From Streptomyces sp. ISL-98 (lineage in GTDB: Bacteria; Actinomycetota; Actinomycetes; Streptomycetales; Streptomycetaceae): a DNA stretch of 64,000 bases. Below, in pieces: positions 32,727-41,147 of this stretch. The position numbers and the translations under genes are program-made. A model generated the notes under the pieces. It was not told where the DNA came from. It was given only the letters and a program-made list of their open reading frames with translations, and made no database searches. The stretch spans positions 35,784 through 99,783 of the forward strand of contig NZ_JAGGPB010000028.1 of the NCBI RefSeq assembly GCF_018614055.1. The letters run 5' to 3'. The stretch's first letter is position 1. Each line of letters starts with the position of its first letter.

Positions 32727-33374
32727 GTGGATTTCTGGGAGTACCTCGGCAGTCGCCACCAGCAGCTGCTGACGGACGCCTACCAGCACGCGAGCGCGGT
32801 CTTCCAGTGCATGGTCGTGGCCACCCTGCTGGGTGTCCTGATCGGCGCCCTGACATACCGGAGCGAGTGGGCGGGCAACCTCGCCACGACGACCGCCTCC
32901 ACCGTCCTGGCGATCCCCTCGCTCGCCGTGATCGGCCTGCTGATCCCGGTCGTGGGTCCGGGCTTCGCGCCCGCGGTCGTCGCGCTCACCCTGTTCGGGC
33001 TGCTGCCCGTCGCCCGCGGCGCGATCGTGGGGCTGCGGGGCGTCGATCCCGCCCTCGTCGACGCCGCCAAGGGCATCGGCATGTCGCGCCTCGCCCGGGT
33101 GGCACGGATCGAACTGCCGCTCGCCTGGCCGCCAGTCCTCGCCGGGATCCGGGTCTCCACGCAGCTGCTGATGGGCATCACCGCGATCGCCGCGTACGTC
33201 TCCGGGCCCGGCCTCGGCCATGAGATCTTCCGCGGCCTCTCCTCCCCGGGCAGCAGGAACGCGACCCACCAGGTGCTCGCGGGCACGCTCGGCATCGTCA
33301 CCCTGGCTCTGATCTTCGACGCCGTGTACGTGCTGGTCGGGCGCCTGACCATCCCGAGGAGGGTCCGTGTCTGA
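32727..33374 (+). CDS. Osmoprotectant-type ABC transporter permease (OpuCB-like), first copy
   Basis: 215 residues with about six helices. LATTTASTVLAIPSLAVIGLLIPVVG and the EAA-loop region DPALVDAAKGIGMSRLARVA-RIELPLAWP are typical of glycine betaine/carnitine/choline permeases (OpuCB/OpuCD, ProW-like). GTG 32727 follows GACCGAGGAG. It overlaps the second permease by eight bases. No ATPase gene is present in the cluster. Confidence 0.88.
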   Translation: MDFWEYLGSRHQQLLTDAYQHASAVFQCMVVATLLGVLIGALTYRSEWAGNLATTTASTVLAIPSLAVIGLLIPVVGPGFAPAVVALTLFGLLPVARGAIVGLRGVDPALVDAAKGIGMSRLARVARIELPLAWPPVLAGIRVSTQLLMGITAIAAYVSGPGLGHEIFRGLSSPGSRNATHQVLAGTLGIVTLALIFDAVYVLVGRLTIPRRVRV

Positions 33375-34122
33375 GACCAGGGACGAGTCGGTCGCCGCCG
33401 CTCTTCCGACCGCCCCGGCCGCACGGCTGCTGCCGCACCGCGTGACCTGGCAGAGGCTGGTCGTCGTGCCGGGGGTTCTCGTGGCGCTGCTGCTGGCGAC
33501 CTGGCTCTCGTACACCCACGCCGACCTCGACCCCGTGTCGCGCAGCGCGCTGGGCGGCGGCAATGTGTGGCTCCGCTTCAGCGGGCACGTCCGGCTGACC
33601 GTGATCTCCACCGTCTTCGCGCTCGCCATCACCGTCCCGCTCGGCATCCTGCTGACCCGCCCCGGCGCACGCCGCGCCGCGCCACTGCTGACGGCCTGCG
33701 CGAACATCTGGCGGGCGACACCGGCGATCGGTCTGCTGGCGCTGCTGGTGATCTGGCTGGGCGCCGGCGAGTGGGCGGCGCTGGCCGGGATCACCCTGTA
33801 CGCCGTCCTGCCGGTCCTCTCCGGCACCGTCGCCCGTCTGAAGGCGGACGAACCGACGCCCCTGGAGGGCCTGGCCGTCGTCCCACTCGTCCTCGCGGGC
33901 GCACGGACCGCGCTGGTCCTGAACGTCGGCACGGCCACACTCGCCACCTTCGTCGGGGGCGGCGGTCTCGGTGACCTGATGGCCACCGGGATCACCGAAC
34001 AGCGGATGCCGGTACTGGTCCTGGGCTGCGTCCTGACGGTGGCGCTGGCGCTGTTCGTGGACTGGCTGGCATCGATCGCGGAACTGCTGCTGCGGCCGCG
34101 TGGGCCGGAGGCGGGCCGATGA
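33367..34122 (+). CDS. Osmoprotectant-type ABC transporter permease, second copy
   Basis: 251 residues. An N-terminal cytoplasmic stretch and an extra first helix (VVPGVLVALLLATWLSYT) precede the core (LTVISTVFALAITVPLGILL, TPAIGLLALLVIWLGAGEWA, VGTATLATFVGGGGLGDLM). The VGGGGLGD motif is a hallmark of OpuCD-type permeases. The GTG start overlaps the first permease; its stop overlaps the binding-protein ATG by four bases (ATGA). Probably pairs with the first permease as a heterodimer. Confidence 0.88.
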   Translation: MSETRDESVAAALPTAPAARLLPHRVTWQRLVVVPGVLVALLLATWLSYTHADLDPVSRSALGGGNVWLRFSGHVRLTVISTVFALAITVPLGILLTRPGARRAAPLLTACANIWRATPAIGLLALLVIWLGAGEWAALAGITLYAVLPVLSGTVARLKADEPTPLEGLAVVPLVLAGARTALVLNVGTATLATFVGGGGLGDLMATGITEQRMPVLVLGCVLTVALALFVDWLASIAELLLRPRGPEAGR

Positions 34123-35141
34123 GACGGTGGATGGGGCGGCGGATGAGGCGGCTGATAGGGCGTACACGCGACGACGCTGCACGCCTGCTGGCTGCCTCCC
34201 TGGCCGTGGGCGCGGCGGTCGCCGGGTGCGGGCTGGCCGACGGGAGCCCGCTGGTGGACGACGTGAAGCCGGGGTCGGTCGGGAGGGGCCTGCCGCTGGA
34301 GGGCGCCGAACTGACGGTGACGTCGAAGGAGTTCACCGAGCAGCTGATTCTTGGTCAGATCCTCGCCCTTGCCTTGGAGGCGGCGGGCGCGGACGTACTC
34401 GACAGGACGGGGATCCAGGGGACGGTCGGTGCCCGCGAGGCCGTGGCGAGCGGTGACGCGGATGTGATGTACGAGTACACGGGCACGGCGTGGACCACCT
34501 ACCTCGGCAGCGACAGGCCGTTCGCCGATCCGCGGCAGCAGTGGCAGGCGGTGCGCGAGGCGGACCTGAAGAACGGCATCACCTGGCTGCCGCCGGCCGC
34601 CCTGAACAACACGTACGCGCTGGCGACGAGCCCGGCGAACGCGAAGAAGTACCGGACGAAGACGCTGTCGGAGGTGGCGGCGCTGTCGAAGAAGGACCCG
34701 TCGGCGGTGACGCTGTGCGTGGAGAACGAGTTCGCCGCGCGGGCCGACGGGCTGAACGGCATGAAGAAGGCGTACGCGATGGGCGTCCCGGCGGGCGGCG
34801 TCACGACGATGGACAGCGGGACGGTCTACACCCGGGTGTCGAAGGGCGGCTCCTGCACATACGGCGAGGTGTTCACGACCGACGGCCGCATCAAGGCGAC
34901 GGGCCTGACGGTGATGGCCGACGACAAGCGCTTCTTCCCCAACTACAACGCGGCCCCCGAGATCAACAGCAAGTCGCTGAAGAGGTATCCGGCGATGGCG
35001 GACGTCCTCGGCCCGATCACGAAGAGGCTGAACAACACGGTGGCGCGGGAGCTGAACGAAAGGGTGGACGCGGGCGGGGAGGATCCGCACTCGGTGGCGA
35101 AGGAGTGGCTGGTGAGGGAGGGCTTCATCAGCGCGGGCTAG
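34119..35141 (+). CDS. Quaternary-amine/osmoprotectant binding lipoprotein (OpuAC-like)
   Basis: 340 residues. An Arg-rich signal peptide ends in the lipobox VAGC (Cys37). The mature protein contains LTVTSKEFTEQLILGQILA, DVMYEYTGTAWTTYLG and NNTYALATS, features of the OpuAC/glycine betaine-binding family whose aromatic residues cage quaternary ammonium groups. The actual ligand (betaine, choline, carnitine or ergothioneine-like) cannot be told from sequence. Last gene of the permease-permease-binding protein unit. Confidence 0.9.
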   Translation: MRRWMGRRMRRLIGRTRDDAARLLAASLAVGAAVAGCGLADGSPLVDDVKPGSVGRGLPLEGAELTVTSKEFTEQLILGQILALALEAAGADVLDRTGIQGTVGAREAVASGDADVMYEYTGTAWTTYLGSDRPFADPRQQWQAVREADLKNGITWLPPAALNNTYALATSPANAKKYRTKTLSEVAALSKKDPSAVTLCVENEFAARADGLNGMKKAYAMGVPAGGVTTMDSGTVYTRVSKGGSCTYGEVFTTDGRIKATGLTVMADDKRFFPNYNAAPEINSKSLKRYPAMADVLGPITKRLNNTVARELNERVDAGGEDPHSVAKEWLVREGFISAG

Positions 35142-35175
35142 GCGACGTACACGAAGAGGCCCCTGCAAAGACTTT

Positions 35176-35197
35176 GTTGCAAAAGACCCTTTGCAAC
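35176..35197. promoter_or_regulatory. Inverted-repeat operator upstream of the ArsR-type gene
   Basis: GTTGCAAA (35176-35183) and TTTGCAAC (35190-35197) are perfect 8-bp arms with a 6-nt spacer. TTGCAA of the right arm could be a -35 box, with TCTAGA near 35212 as -10. A further TGCAAAGAC half-site lies at about 35164. Placement 30 bp before the ArsR-type ATG suggests autoregulation. Confidence 0.65.
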
Positions 35198-35226
35198 GAA
35201 ACCTTCGCAAGTCTAGAGTGGAGGTC

Positions 35227-35829
35227 ATGGCCGAACCCGAAGTCCCCAAAGAACGCAAAGAGTTCGAAGAACCCGACACGCGCGTACTGGACGCACGCTC
35301 CCTGCGCGGCCTCGCCCACCCCCTCCGCATCCAGCTACTGAAGACCCTCCGCCACTACGGCCCCGCCACCGCCTCCCAACTGGCCGAGCGCCTCGGCGAG
35401 TCCAGCGGCGCCACCAGCTATCACCTGCGCCAGCTCGCCACGCACGGGTTCGTCGAGGACGACCCCGAGCGCGGCAAGGGCCGCGAGCGGTGGTGGAAGG
35501 CGGCGCAGGAAGGGATCAGCTTCAGCCCGGAGCTGCACAACAGCCCCGACCCAGCGGTGCGCGGAGCAGCCGACCTCTTCCTGCACGAGCTCGCGAACAT
35601 CCACACCCAGGAAGTCGGCACCTGGCTCGGCACCTCGCGCGAATGGCCCGAGGAGTGGGCCAGGAGCGCAGACCTGAGCGACTTCACGCTGCAGCTCACC
35701 GCCGAGCAGCTGAGCGAGCTCAACCACAAGGTGCGCGAGCTGATCGACAGCTACCGCGGACTGACCGCCGAGGGATCCGCCCAGGTCCGCATCCACACGC
35801 ACTCCTTCCCGCGCCGCGCCACGGACTGA
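35227..35829 (+). CDS. ArsR-type winged-helix transcriptional regulator
   Basis: 200 residues. The HTH lies at about 27-85: RGLAHPLRIQLLKTLRHYGP, ATASQLAERLGESSGATSYH and LRQLATHGFVEDDPERGKGR. The C-terminal 100 residues are helical with no Cys metal ligands, so it senses something other than arsenic or zinc by the classical sites. ATG 35227 has GTGGAGG just upstream. A palindromic operator lies before it, and a small gene plus an MFS exporter follow, so exporter control is the likely role. Confidence 0.88.
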   Translation: MAEPEVPKERKEFEEPDTRVLDARSLRGLAHPLRIQLLKTLRHYGPATASQLAERLGESSGATSYHLRQLATHGFVEDDPERGKGRERWWKAAQEGISFSPELHNSPDPAVRGAADLFLHELANIHTQEVGTWLGTSREWPEEWARSADLSDFTLQLTAEQLSELNHKVRELIDSYRGLTAEGSAQVRIHTHSFPRRATD

Positions 35830-35854
35830 AACGGACTGAAAGGAAGTCACCGCC

Positions 35855-36052
35855 GTGTACTCAGACATACATCTCCAGCTGCACACCCTGCGCGCCGCCG
35901 AACTCCAACAGGAGGCCGCGGAGTACGCCCGCCTCCCCCGCCCCACGAACAGCCCCGCCCACCGCCTTCGTACTCAACTCGGCTGGATCATGGTCGAGTT
36001 GGGCCTGCGCCTCGTGCACCAGCCCTCGGTGCGACCGGCCCGTATCGCATGA
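35855..36052 (+). CDS. Small hypothetical protein between regulator and exporter, 65 aa
   Basis: GTG 35855 follows GGAAGTCACC; the stop overlaps the MFS start by four bases (ATGA), which supports translation. The product is a soluble, mainly helical polypeptide (YSDIHLQLHTLRAAELQQEA, then LGWIMVELGLRLVHQ), without a recognised domain. Coupling to the exporter gene suggests a joint role or simply a translational bridge. Confidence 0.65.
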   Translation: MYSDIHLQLHTLRAAELQQEAAEYARLPRPTNSPAHRLRTQLGWIMVELGLRLVHQPSVRPARIA

Positions 36053-37407
36053 CCGCAAAGGGGGGACCGTCTCCACGCGACCGGCGGCCGCTCGCCGCCA
36101 TTCTGGCCGCCGAGACCATCTCGACGGTGGGCAATTCGCTCACCCTCATCGGGGTTCCGTGGTTCGTGCTCCAGGCCACCGGCAGCGCGGGCCGGGCCGG
36201 CGTCGTCGCCTTCTGCGCGACCCTGCCGGTCGTCCTCTCCGCGCTCGTCGGCGGGCCGGTCATCGATCGCCTCGGCCGCCGCCGGGTCAGCATCGCCACC
36301 GACCTGATCTGCGGCATCTCGGTCGCCGCGATCCCGCTGCTCTTCTACGCGGGCGCGCTGGAATTCTGGATGCTGTGCGTCCTCATGGGCATCAGCGGCT
36401 TCGTCGCCACCCCCGGCACCACCGCCCGCCACGTCCTGGTCCCCGACCTCGCCGAGCGCGCGGACACCACGCTCACCCGCGCCGCGAGCCTCTTCCAGGC
36501 CGCCTCCAGCGGAGCCCGCATGGTCGGGGCCTCACTGGCGGGCGTACTGATCGCCCTGCTCGGCGCGGAGGCCGTGCTGCTGCTGGACGGGGTGACGTTC
36601 GCCCTGTCGGCGCTCCTCGTCGCCGCCGGAGTCCGGGGCGTACGGGCCGCCGAGCCGGTCAAGAACGCAACCTCCGTCTCACTCGCGACGTACCGCACCG
36701 AACTGCGCCAGGGCTACAGCTTCGTGGCGCGGCGGGACCGGCTGCTGCTGGCCGTCATCCTCATCGTGATGCTGACCAACGGCCTGAATCAGGGCTGGAG
36801 TTCGGTCCTGCTACCCGTACACGCAAAGGAGAACCTGGGCGGCGCCACCCAACTCGGCCTGCTCAGTGCGATCTTCGGCGGCGCGGCACTTCTGGGCGCG
36901 CTGCTGTACGGGGCGTTCGGCGACCGCTTCCCGCGCCGCGGCGTCTTCGCCGCGGCCCTGCTGATCGGCGAGGTGCCGCGCTTCGTGGTCGCCGCGCTGA
37001 CGGACGGCACGGCGCCGCTCGCCGTGACGCTGGCCGCAGGCGGACTCGCCGTCGGGACACTCAACCCGATCCTCACCACGGTCATGTACGAACGCGTGCC
37101 GCTGGAACTGCGCACCCGGGTCGCTGGCATCACCACAGCCGGCTGCCAACTGGCCATTCCGCTCGGCGGACTGGCCGCGGGCCTCCTTGTCGACGGAACG
37201 GGGCTCGTGCCCGCGCTGCTGCTGTTCGGCGGCGTCTACTTCCTCGCCACTCTCAGCCCGCTGCTCTTCCCGTCCTGGCGTGAGATGAACCGCGAGACCG
37301 ACCGCGAGATGCACTCCGTACAGCCGCCGCCCGTCAGCAGCTCGGGACCTTCCCGCCCTTCTGCCCCAGCGCCTGAAGCGCCTGCACCGCGTCCTTCAGC
37401 GTCGTGA
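36049..37407 (+). CDS. MFS exporter (DHA3-like)
   Basis: 452 residues, about 12 membrane helices. TISTVGNSLTLIGVPWFVLQ and the loop motif VIDRLGRRRVSIATDLICG between helices 2 and 3 are typical; RDRLLLAVILIVMLTNGLNQ starts the second half. Resembles macrolide/siderophore-type MFS exporters. The C-terminal 40 residues are Pro/Ser-rich and lie antisense to the 3' end of the Lon-like protease gene (74-bp overlap, 37334-37407). Part of the ArsR-small protein-MFS unit. Substrate unknown. Confidence 0.87.
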   Translation: MTAKGGPSPRDRRPLAAILAAETISTVGNSLTLIGVPWFVLQATGSAGRAGVVAFCATLPVVLSALVGGPVIDRLGRRRVSIATDLICGISVAAIPLLFYAGALEFWMLCVLMGISGFVATPGTTARHVLVPDLAERADTTLTRAASLFQAASSGARMVGASLAGVLIALLGAEAVLLLDGVTFALSALLVAAGVRGVRAAEPVKNATSVSLATYRTELRQGYSFVARRDRLLLAVILIVMLTNGLNQGWSSVLLPVHAKENLGGATQLGLLSAIFGGAALLGALLYGAFGDRFPRRGVFAAALLIGEVPRFVVAALTDGTAPLAVTLAAGGLAVGTLNPILTTVMYERVPLELRTRVAGITTAGCQLAIPLGGLAAGLLVDGTGLVPALLLFGGVYFLATLSPLLFPSWREMNRETDREMHSVQPPPVSSSGPSRPSAPAPEAPAPRPSAS

Positions 37408-38113
37408 CGGGCACCAGGCGCAGCCCGTCGGGCAGCTCGGCCTGAGCCTGCGAGCACTCGCCCTTCGGCACGAGGAAGACCGTCGCCCCGTCGCGCCTGG
37501 CGGCCTGCGTCTTGAGCGGTACGCCGCCGACCTCGCCGACCTTGCCGTCGGAGGTGATCGTGCCCGTGCCGGCAATGTTGCGGCCGCCGGTCAGGTCGCC
37601 GCCGTCGAGCTTGTCGACGATGCCGAGGGAGAAGAGCAGCCCGGCGCTGGGACCGCCGATGTCGGCGAGCTCGAGGTGGACCTTCACCTGGTCCTTGCTC
37701 TTGCCGAGGTGAGCGAGGGCGGCGTCGACGGCGGTGTTCTGCGACTTCTCCATCTCGGCGATGTTGTGCTTGGCGATCTCGGCGTCGCTGCCGCCGGTGG
37801 GGTAGACCGCTTCCTTGGGCATGACGGCCCGGTCCGTCCTGAACCATGCGTCGACGACCTGCCCGAGGTCGATGTCGACGGACGGCCCTGTCGCCACGAT
37901 CGTCGTCATCCGCAACTGCCCGGTGGTCTTGCGGACCGGCGCCCCTGTGACGGTAATCACCGGCTCACCCTTGTCCTCACCCAGGACGTTCGCGGTGCTG
38001 CCGGGCTGCGCGAGGACATACGGCAGGGGCGCGAAGGCGGCCACGGCCGTGAGCGCGAGGACGGGGGCCGCGCAGAGGGCGAGGACGCTGGTACGGGAGA
38101 GACGTGAGAGCAC
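37334..38113 (-). CDS. Secreted Lon-like (S16) Ser-Lys protease domain protein
   Basis: 259 residues. A signal peptide or anchor (about 8-28, VLALCAAPVLALTAVAAFAP) leads to a domain resembling the C-terminal proteolytic domain of Lon/YlbL: catalytic Ser156 in DIGGPSAGLLFSLG and Lys201 in GEVGGVPLKTQAA, 45 residues apart as in Lon. No ATPase or clear PDZ domain is visible, unlike typical YlbL (PDZ-S16), so it is a shorter variant. Expected to act outside the membrane. Its 3' end overlaps the convergent MFS gene by 74 bp. Confidence 0.82.
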   Translation of the reverse strand: MLSRLSRTSVLALCAAPVLALTAVAAFAPLPYVLAQPGSTANVLGEDKGEPVITVTGAPVRKTTGQLRMTTIVATGPSVDIDLGQVVDAWFRTDRAVMPKEAVYPTGGSDAEIAKHNIAEMEKSQNTAVDAALAHLGKSKDQVKVHLELADIGGPSAGLLFSLGIVDKLDGGDLTGGRNIAGTGTITSDGKVGEVGGVPLKTQAARRDGATVFLVPKGECSQAQAELPDGLRLVPVTTLKDAVQALQALGQKGGKVPSC

Positions 38114-38249
38114 GCCCCCAATCTAACGGGAGCGCACTCCTTAACTTCTTCCCCGCCCTCACCGCAAAGCGACCCACCTCCCATGCGCCTCTCGCACCGC
38201 TCCGCGGGCATCGAGTCGCTGCGCCGGCCTTCGGCCGACGACCGTGCCC

Positions 38250-38897
38250 TCACCGCAAAGCGTCGGCGACCTCGCGAGCCGCGTCGACCACACGCGGTCC
38301 CACCCGCTCCGGAATCGTGTCGGCGAGCATGACCACGCCGACGCTGCCCTCCAGGCCCGTCACCCCGACCAGCGGCGCGGCCGCGCCGCTCGCGCCCGCC
38401 TCCAGCTCGCCGTGGGTGAGCGTGAAGCCGTCCTGGCCGTCGGCGAGGGCGCCCTGGCGGGCGGAGAGTATCGCCCGGCCCGCCGCGCCCCGGTCCAGCG
38501 GGTGGCGGAAGCCTGTGCGGTACGCCACGTGGTAGTCCGTCCACGTCGGCTCGACGACCGCGACCGCGAGCGCCTCCGCGCCGTCGACCAGGGTCAGGTG
38601 CGCGGTGGCACCTATGTCCTCGGCGAGCGAACGCAGCGCGGGCAGCGCGGCCTCCCGTACGAGCGGGTGGACCTGGCGGCCGAGGCGGAGCACGCCGAGG
38701 CCGACGCGGGCACGTCCGCCTATGTCGCGGCGTACGAGCGCGTGCTGCTCCAGGGTCGCGAGCAGCCGGTATACGACGGTGCGGTTCACACCGAGTTTGT
38801 TCGACAGCTCGGTGACGGTCAGACCGTGGTCGGTGTCGGCGAGCAGCTTGAGGACACGTAGTCCCCGGTCGAGCGTCTGGGAGGTTTCCGCGGTCAC
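38250..38897 (-). CDS. IclR family transcriptional regulator
   Basis: 215 residues. The N-terminal winged helix (about 6-65) includes LDRGLRVLKLLADTDHGLTV and ELSNKLGVNRTVVYRLLATL; the GAF-like effector domain follows, with RTGFRHPLDRGAAGRAILSA as the ligand-pocket signature. GTG 38897 follows GAGAGGGCGTC. The target is unknown: no catabolic operon is next to it. A 17-bp sequence covering the 3' end of this gene is repeated about 92 bp downstream. Confidence 0.88.
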   Translation of the reverse strand: MTAETSQTLDRGLRVLKLLADTDHGLTVTELSNKLGVNRTVVYRLLATLEQHALVRRDIGGRARVGLGVLRLGRQVHPLVREAALPALRSLAEDIGATAHLTLVDGAEALAVAVVEPTWTDYHVAYRTGFRHPLDRGAAGRAILSARQGALADGQDGFTLTHGELEAGASGAAAPLVGVTGLEGSVGVVMLADTIPERVGPRVVDAAREVADALR

Positions 38898-39198
38898 GAC
38901 GCCCTCTCCTCTGTGGTGAGTGCGGCGGCTCTCTCACGCTTGCGGCGCCGGTCCCGTCGGCGTCGCGCGCAGAGGCCGCCGGCAGGCCATGGCACCGGCT
39001 GCGCTCCGCGGCGGCGCTGCCACGGGGCGTGTGCGTTGCCGGAAAGGTAGCGATCGACTCCGCTCAGCGGAAGCCCTCGTCCAGAATCCGGTCGCGGAAG
39101 GTCAATTGATGCCCATTCGGGACCGTTCCCGGCCGGACGTGCGTCGGGCCCCGCTTCATGCGTACGCACAAAGGGGGCCCGGGGGTGCCTTGGGGGCA
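38898..39198. other. Intergenic region, no gene seen
   Basis: 301 bp between the helicase stop and the IclR start, both minus strand. GC-rich, with CGCTCAGCGG-like short inverted repeats and a GGGGGCCCGGGGGTGCC run near 39174. No ORF with convincing ribosome site was found; the IclR promoter is presumably here. Confidence 0.4.
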
Positions 39199-40980
39199 TC
39201 ACCTCATGCGGGTGGCCCACTCCTGGACCTTCTTGATCCGCTCCTGCAACTGGCCCGCGGTGGCCTCCGCGCTCGGCGGTCCGCCGCACACGCGCCGCAG
39301 CTCGGTGTGGATGACGCCGTGCGGCATGCCGGTCTGGTGGACGTACGCGCCGACCATCGTGTTGAGGGACTTGCGCAGCTCCAGCAGCTGCTTGTGGGTG
39401 ACGACGGGACGCGCCTCGGCCGGCTTCTCCAGGAGGTCGGCCTCGGCAGCGGGCTTCTGGCGGCTGTGCGCGATCTGCCGGGTCTGCCGCTTCTGGAGGA
39501 GGAGCTGGACCTGGTCGGGTTCGAGCAGCCCGGGGATCCCCAGATAGTCCTGCTCTTCCTCGCTGCCCGGGTGGGCCTGCATGCCGAACTCGGCGCCGTC
39601 GTAGAGGACCCGGTCGAAGACGGCGTCGGACTCCAGTGCTTCGAAGGGCAGCTGCTCCTCGGTCTCCTCGTCCTCCAGCTTCTCGGCGTCGGCGAGGAGC
39701 TTGTCCTCCTCGGCGAACGGGTTCTCGTCGTCGCTGCCCTTCTTGGGCTTGTCGAGGACGTGGTCCCGCTCGACCTCCATCTCATTGGCGAATTCGAGAA
39801 GCATAGGAATCGTAGGAACGAACACCGAGGCGGTCTCGCCCCGCCTCCGTGATCGCACGAATCGCCCGACGGCCTGCGCGAAGAAGAGGGGCGTGGAGAT
39901 GGTCGTCGCGTACACCCCGACAGCCAGCCGGGGTACGTCGACGCCTTCCGACACCATACGGACCGCGACCATCCACCGGGAGCCGTCCGCGCTGAACTGG
40001 TCGATTTTCTTCGAGGCGGCTTTTTCGTCGGACAGGACGACGGTCGGCCGGTCCCCGGTGATCTTCTTGAGGATCTTGGCGTACTCGCGTGCGGTGTCCT
40101 GGTCGGACGCGATGACGAGCCCGCCGGCGTCGGGGATGCCCTTGCGCACTTCGGTCAGCCGGGTGTCGGCGGCAGCGAGCACATTGGGGATCCACTCACC
40201 GGTCGGCGCGAGCGCGGTGCGCCACGCCTGCCCGATGGCGTCCCTGGTCATCGGCTCGCCGAGCCGGGCGGCGATCTCGTCACCGGCCTTGGTGCGCCAG
40301 CGCATGTTGCCGCTGTAGGAGAGGAAGATGACGGGCCGCACGACACCGTCGGCGAGGGCGTTCCCGTACCCGTAGGTGTAGTCGGCGGAGGACCGCCGGA
40401 TGCCGTCGTTCCCTTCCTCGTACGCGACGAAGGGGATCGGGTTCGTGTCGGAGCGGAAGGGCGTACCGGTCAGGGCGAGCCGCCGGGTCGCCGGATCGAA
40501 CGCCTCCTGACAGGCCTCGCCCCAGGACTTGGAGTCACCGGCGTGGTGGATCTCGTCCAGGATCACGAGCGTCTTGCGCTGCTCGCACCGGTTGCGGTGG
40601 AGCATCGGCCGTACGCCGACACCGGCATAGGTGACCGCGACCCCGTGGTACTCCTTGCTCAGCGGCCCGGCGCTGTAGTCCGGATCGAGCTTGATGCCTA
40701 TACGGGCCGCCGCCTCCGCCCACTGCTTCTTGAGGTGCTCGGTCGGCGCGACGACGGTGATCTGCTGCACGACATGGTGGTGCAGCAGCCACGAAGCGAG
40801 CGTCAGCGCGAAGGTCGTCTTGCCGGCGCCGGGCGTCGCGACGGCGAGGAAGTCGCGGGGCTGATCCTGGATGTACTTCTCCAGCGCCCCCTGCTGCCAG
40901 GCACGCAGCTTGTTGGCCGTGCCCCAGGGGGCGCGGCCGGGGAAGGCGGGTGAGAGGTGGTGGGAGGCGGTAGTAGTCAC
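39199..40980 (-). CDS. DEAD/DEAH-box (SF2) helicase
   Basis: 593 residues. Motif I ATPGAGKTTFAL (about 45-56), motif II LVILDEIHHAG, motif III LTGTPFRSD, and motif V/VI region VSEGVDVPRLAVGVYAT followed by QAVGRFVRSRRRG are complete. It is related to XPB/RecG-like and type III restriction-type SF2 helicases. An acidic, Glu-rich insert (about 430-470) precedes a C-terminal helical region with a QLLLQKRQTRQIAHSRQK stretch. GTG 40980 has a CCGGAG five bases upstream. Stand-alone, with no methylase or nuclease partner, so a DNA-repair or RNA role is open. Confidence 0.88.
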   Translation of the reverse strand: MTTTASHHLSPAFPGRAPWGTANKLRAWQQGALEKYIQDQPRDFLAVATPGAGKTTFALTLASWLLHHHVVQQITVVAPTEHLKKQWAEAAARIGIKLDPDYSAGPLSKEYHGVAVTYAGVGVRPMLHRNRCEQRKTLVILDEIHHAGDSKSWGEACQEAFDPATRRLALTGTPFRSDTNPIPFVAYEEGNDGIRRSSADYTYGYGNALADGVVRPVIFLSYSGNMRWRTKAGDEIAARLGEPMTRDAIGQAWRTALAPTGEWIPNVLAAADTRLTEVRKGIPDAGGLVIASDQDTAREYAKILKKITGDRPTVVLSDEKAASKKIDQFSADGSRWMVAVRMVSEGVDVPRLAVGVYATTISTPLFFAQAVGRFVRSRRRGETASVFVPTIPMLLEFANEMEVERDHVLDKPKKGSDDENPFAEEDKLLADAEKLEDEETEEQLPFEALESDAVFDRVLYDGAEFGMQAHPGSEEEQDYLGIPGLLEPDQVQLLLQKRQTRQIAHSRQKPAAEADLLEKPAEARPVVTHKQLLELRKSLNTMVGAYVHQTGMPHGVIHTELRRVCGGPPSAEATAGQLQERIKKVQEWATRMR

Positions 40981-41147
40981 GGTCTCCGGTTCAGGGGCTC
41001 TCGGGGGCGGCACAAGGGGTACGTACGACAACCGGGCCACCCTACCGGTGGCCCGGTTGCGTTCCGCCTGAACGGCCCCGGGCGGTCCGCCGTTTGGGAC
41101 CCACCTCACACCGCGACACTCTTTACGACTCTTTACGCGTCCCGTCT

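Noticed and set aside
32169..35330. A minus-strand open frame of more than 1,000 codons across the Lrp and ABC genes
   Set aside because: It is antisense to four coherent genes, has Arg/Pro/Ala-rich composition typical of reversed high-GC frames, and no family motif or ribosome site.
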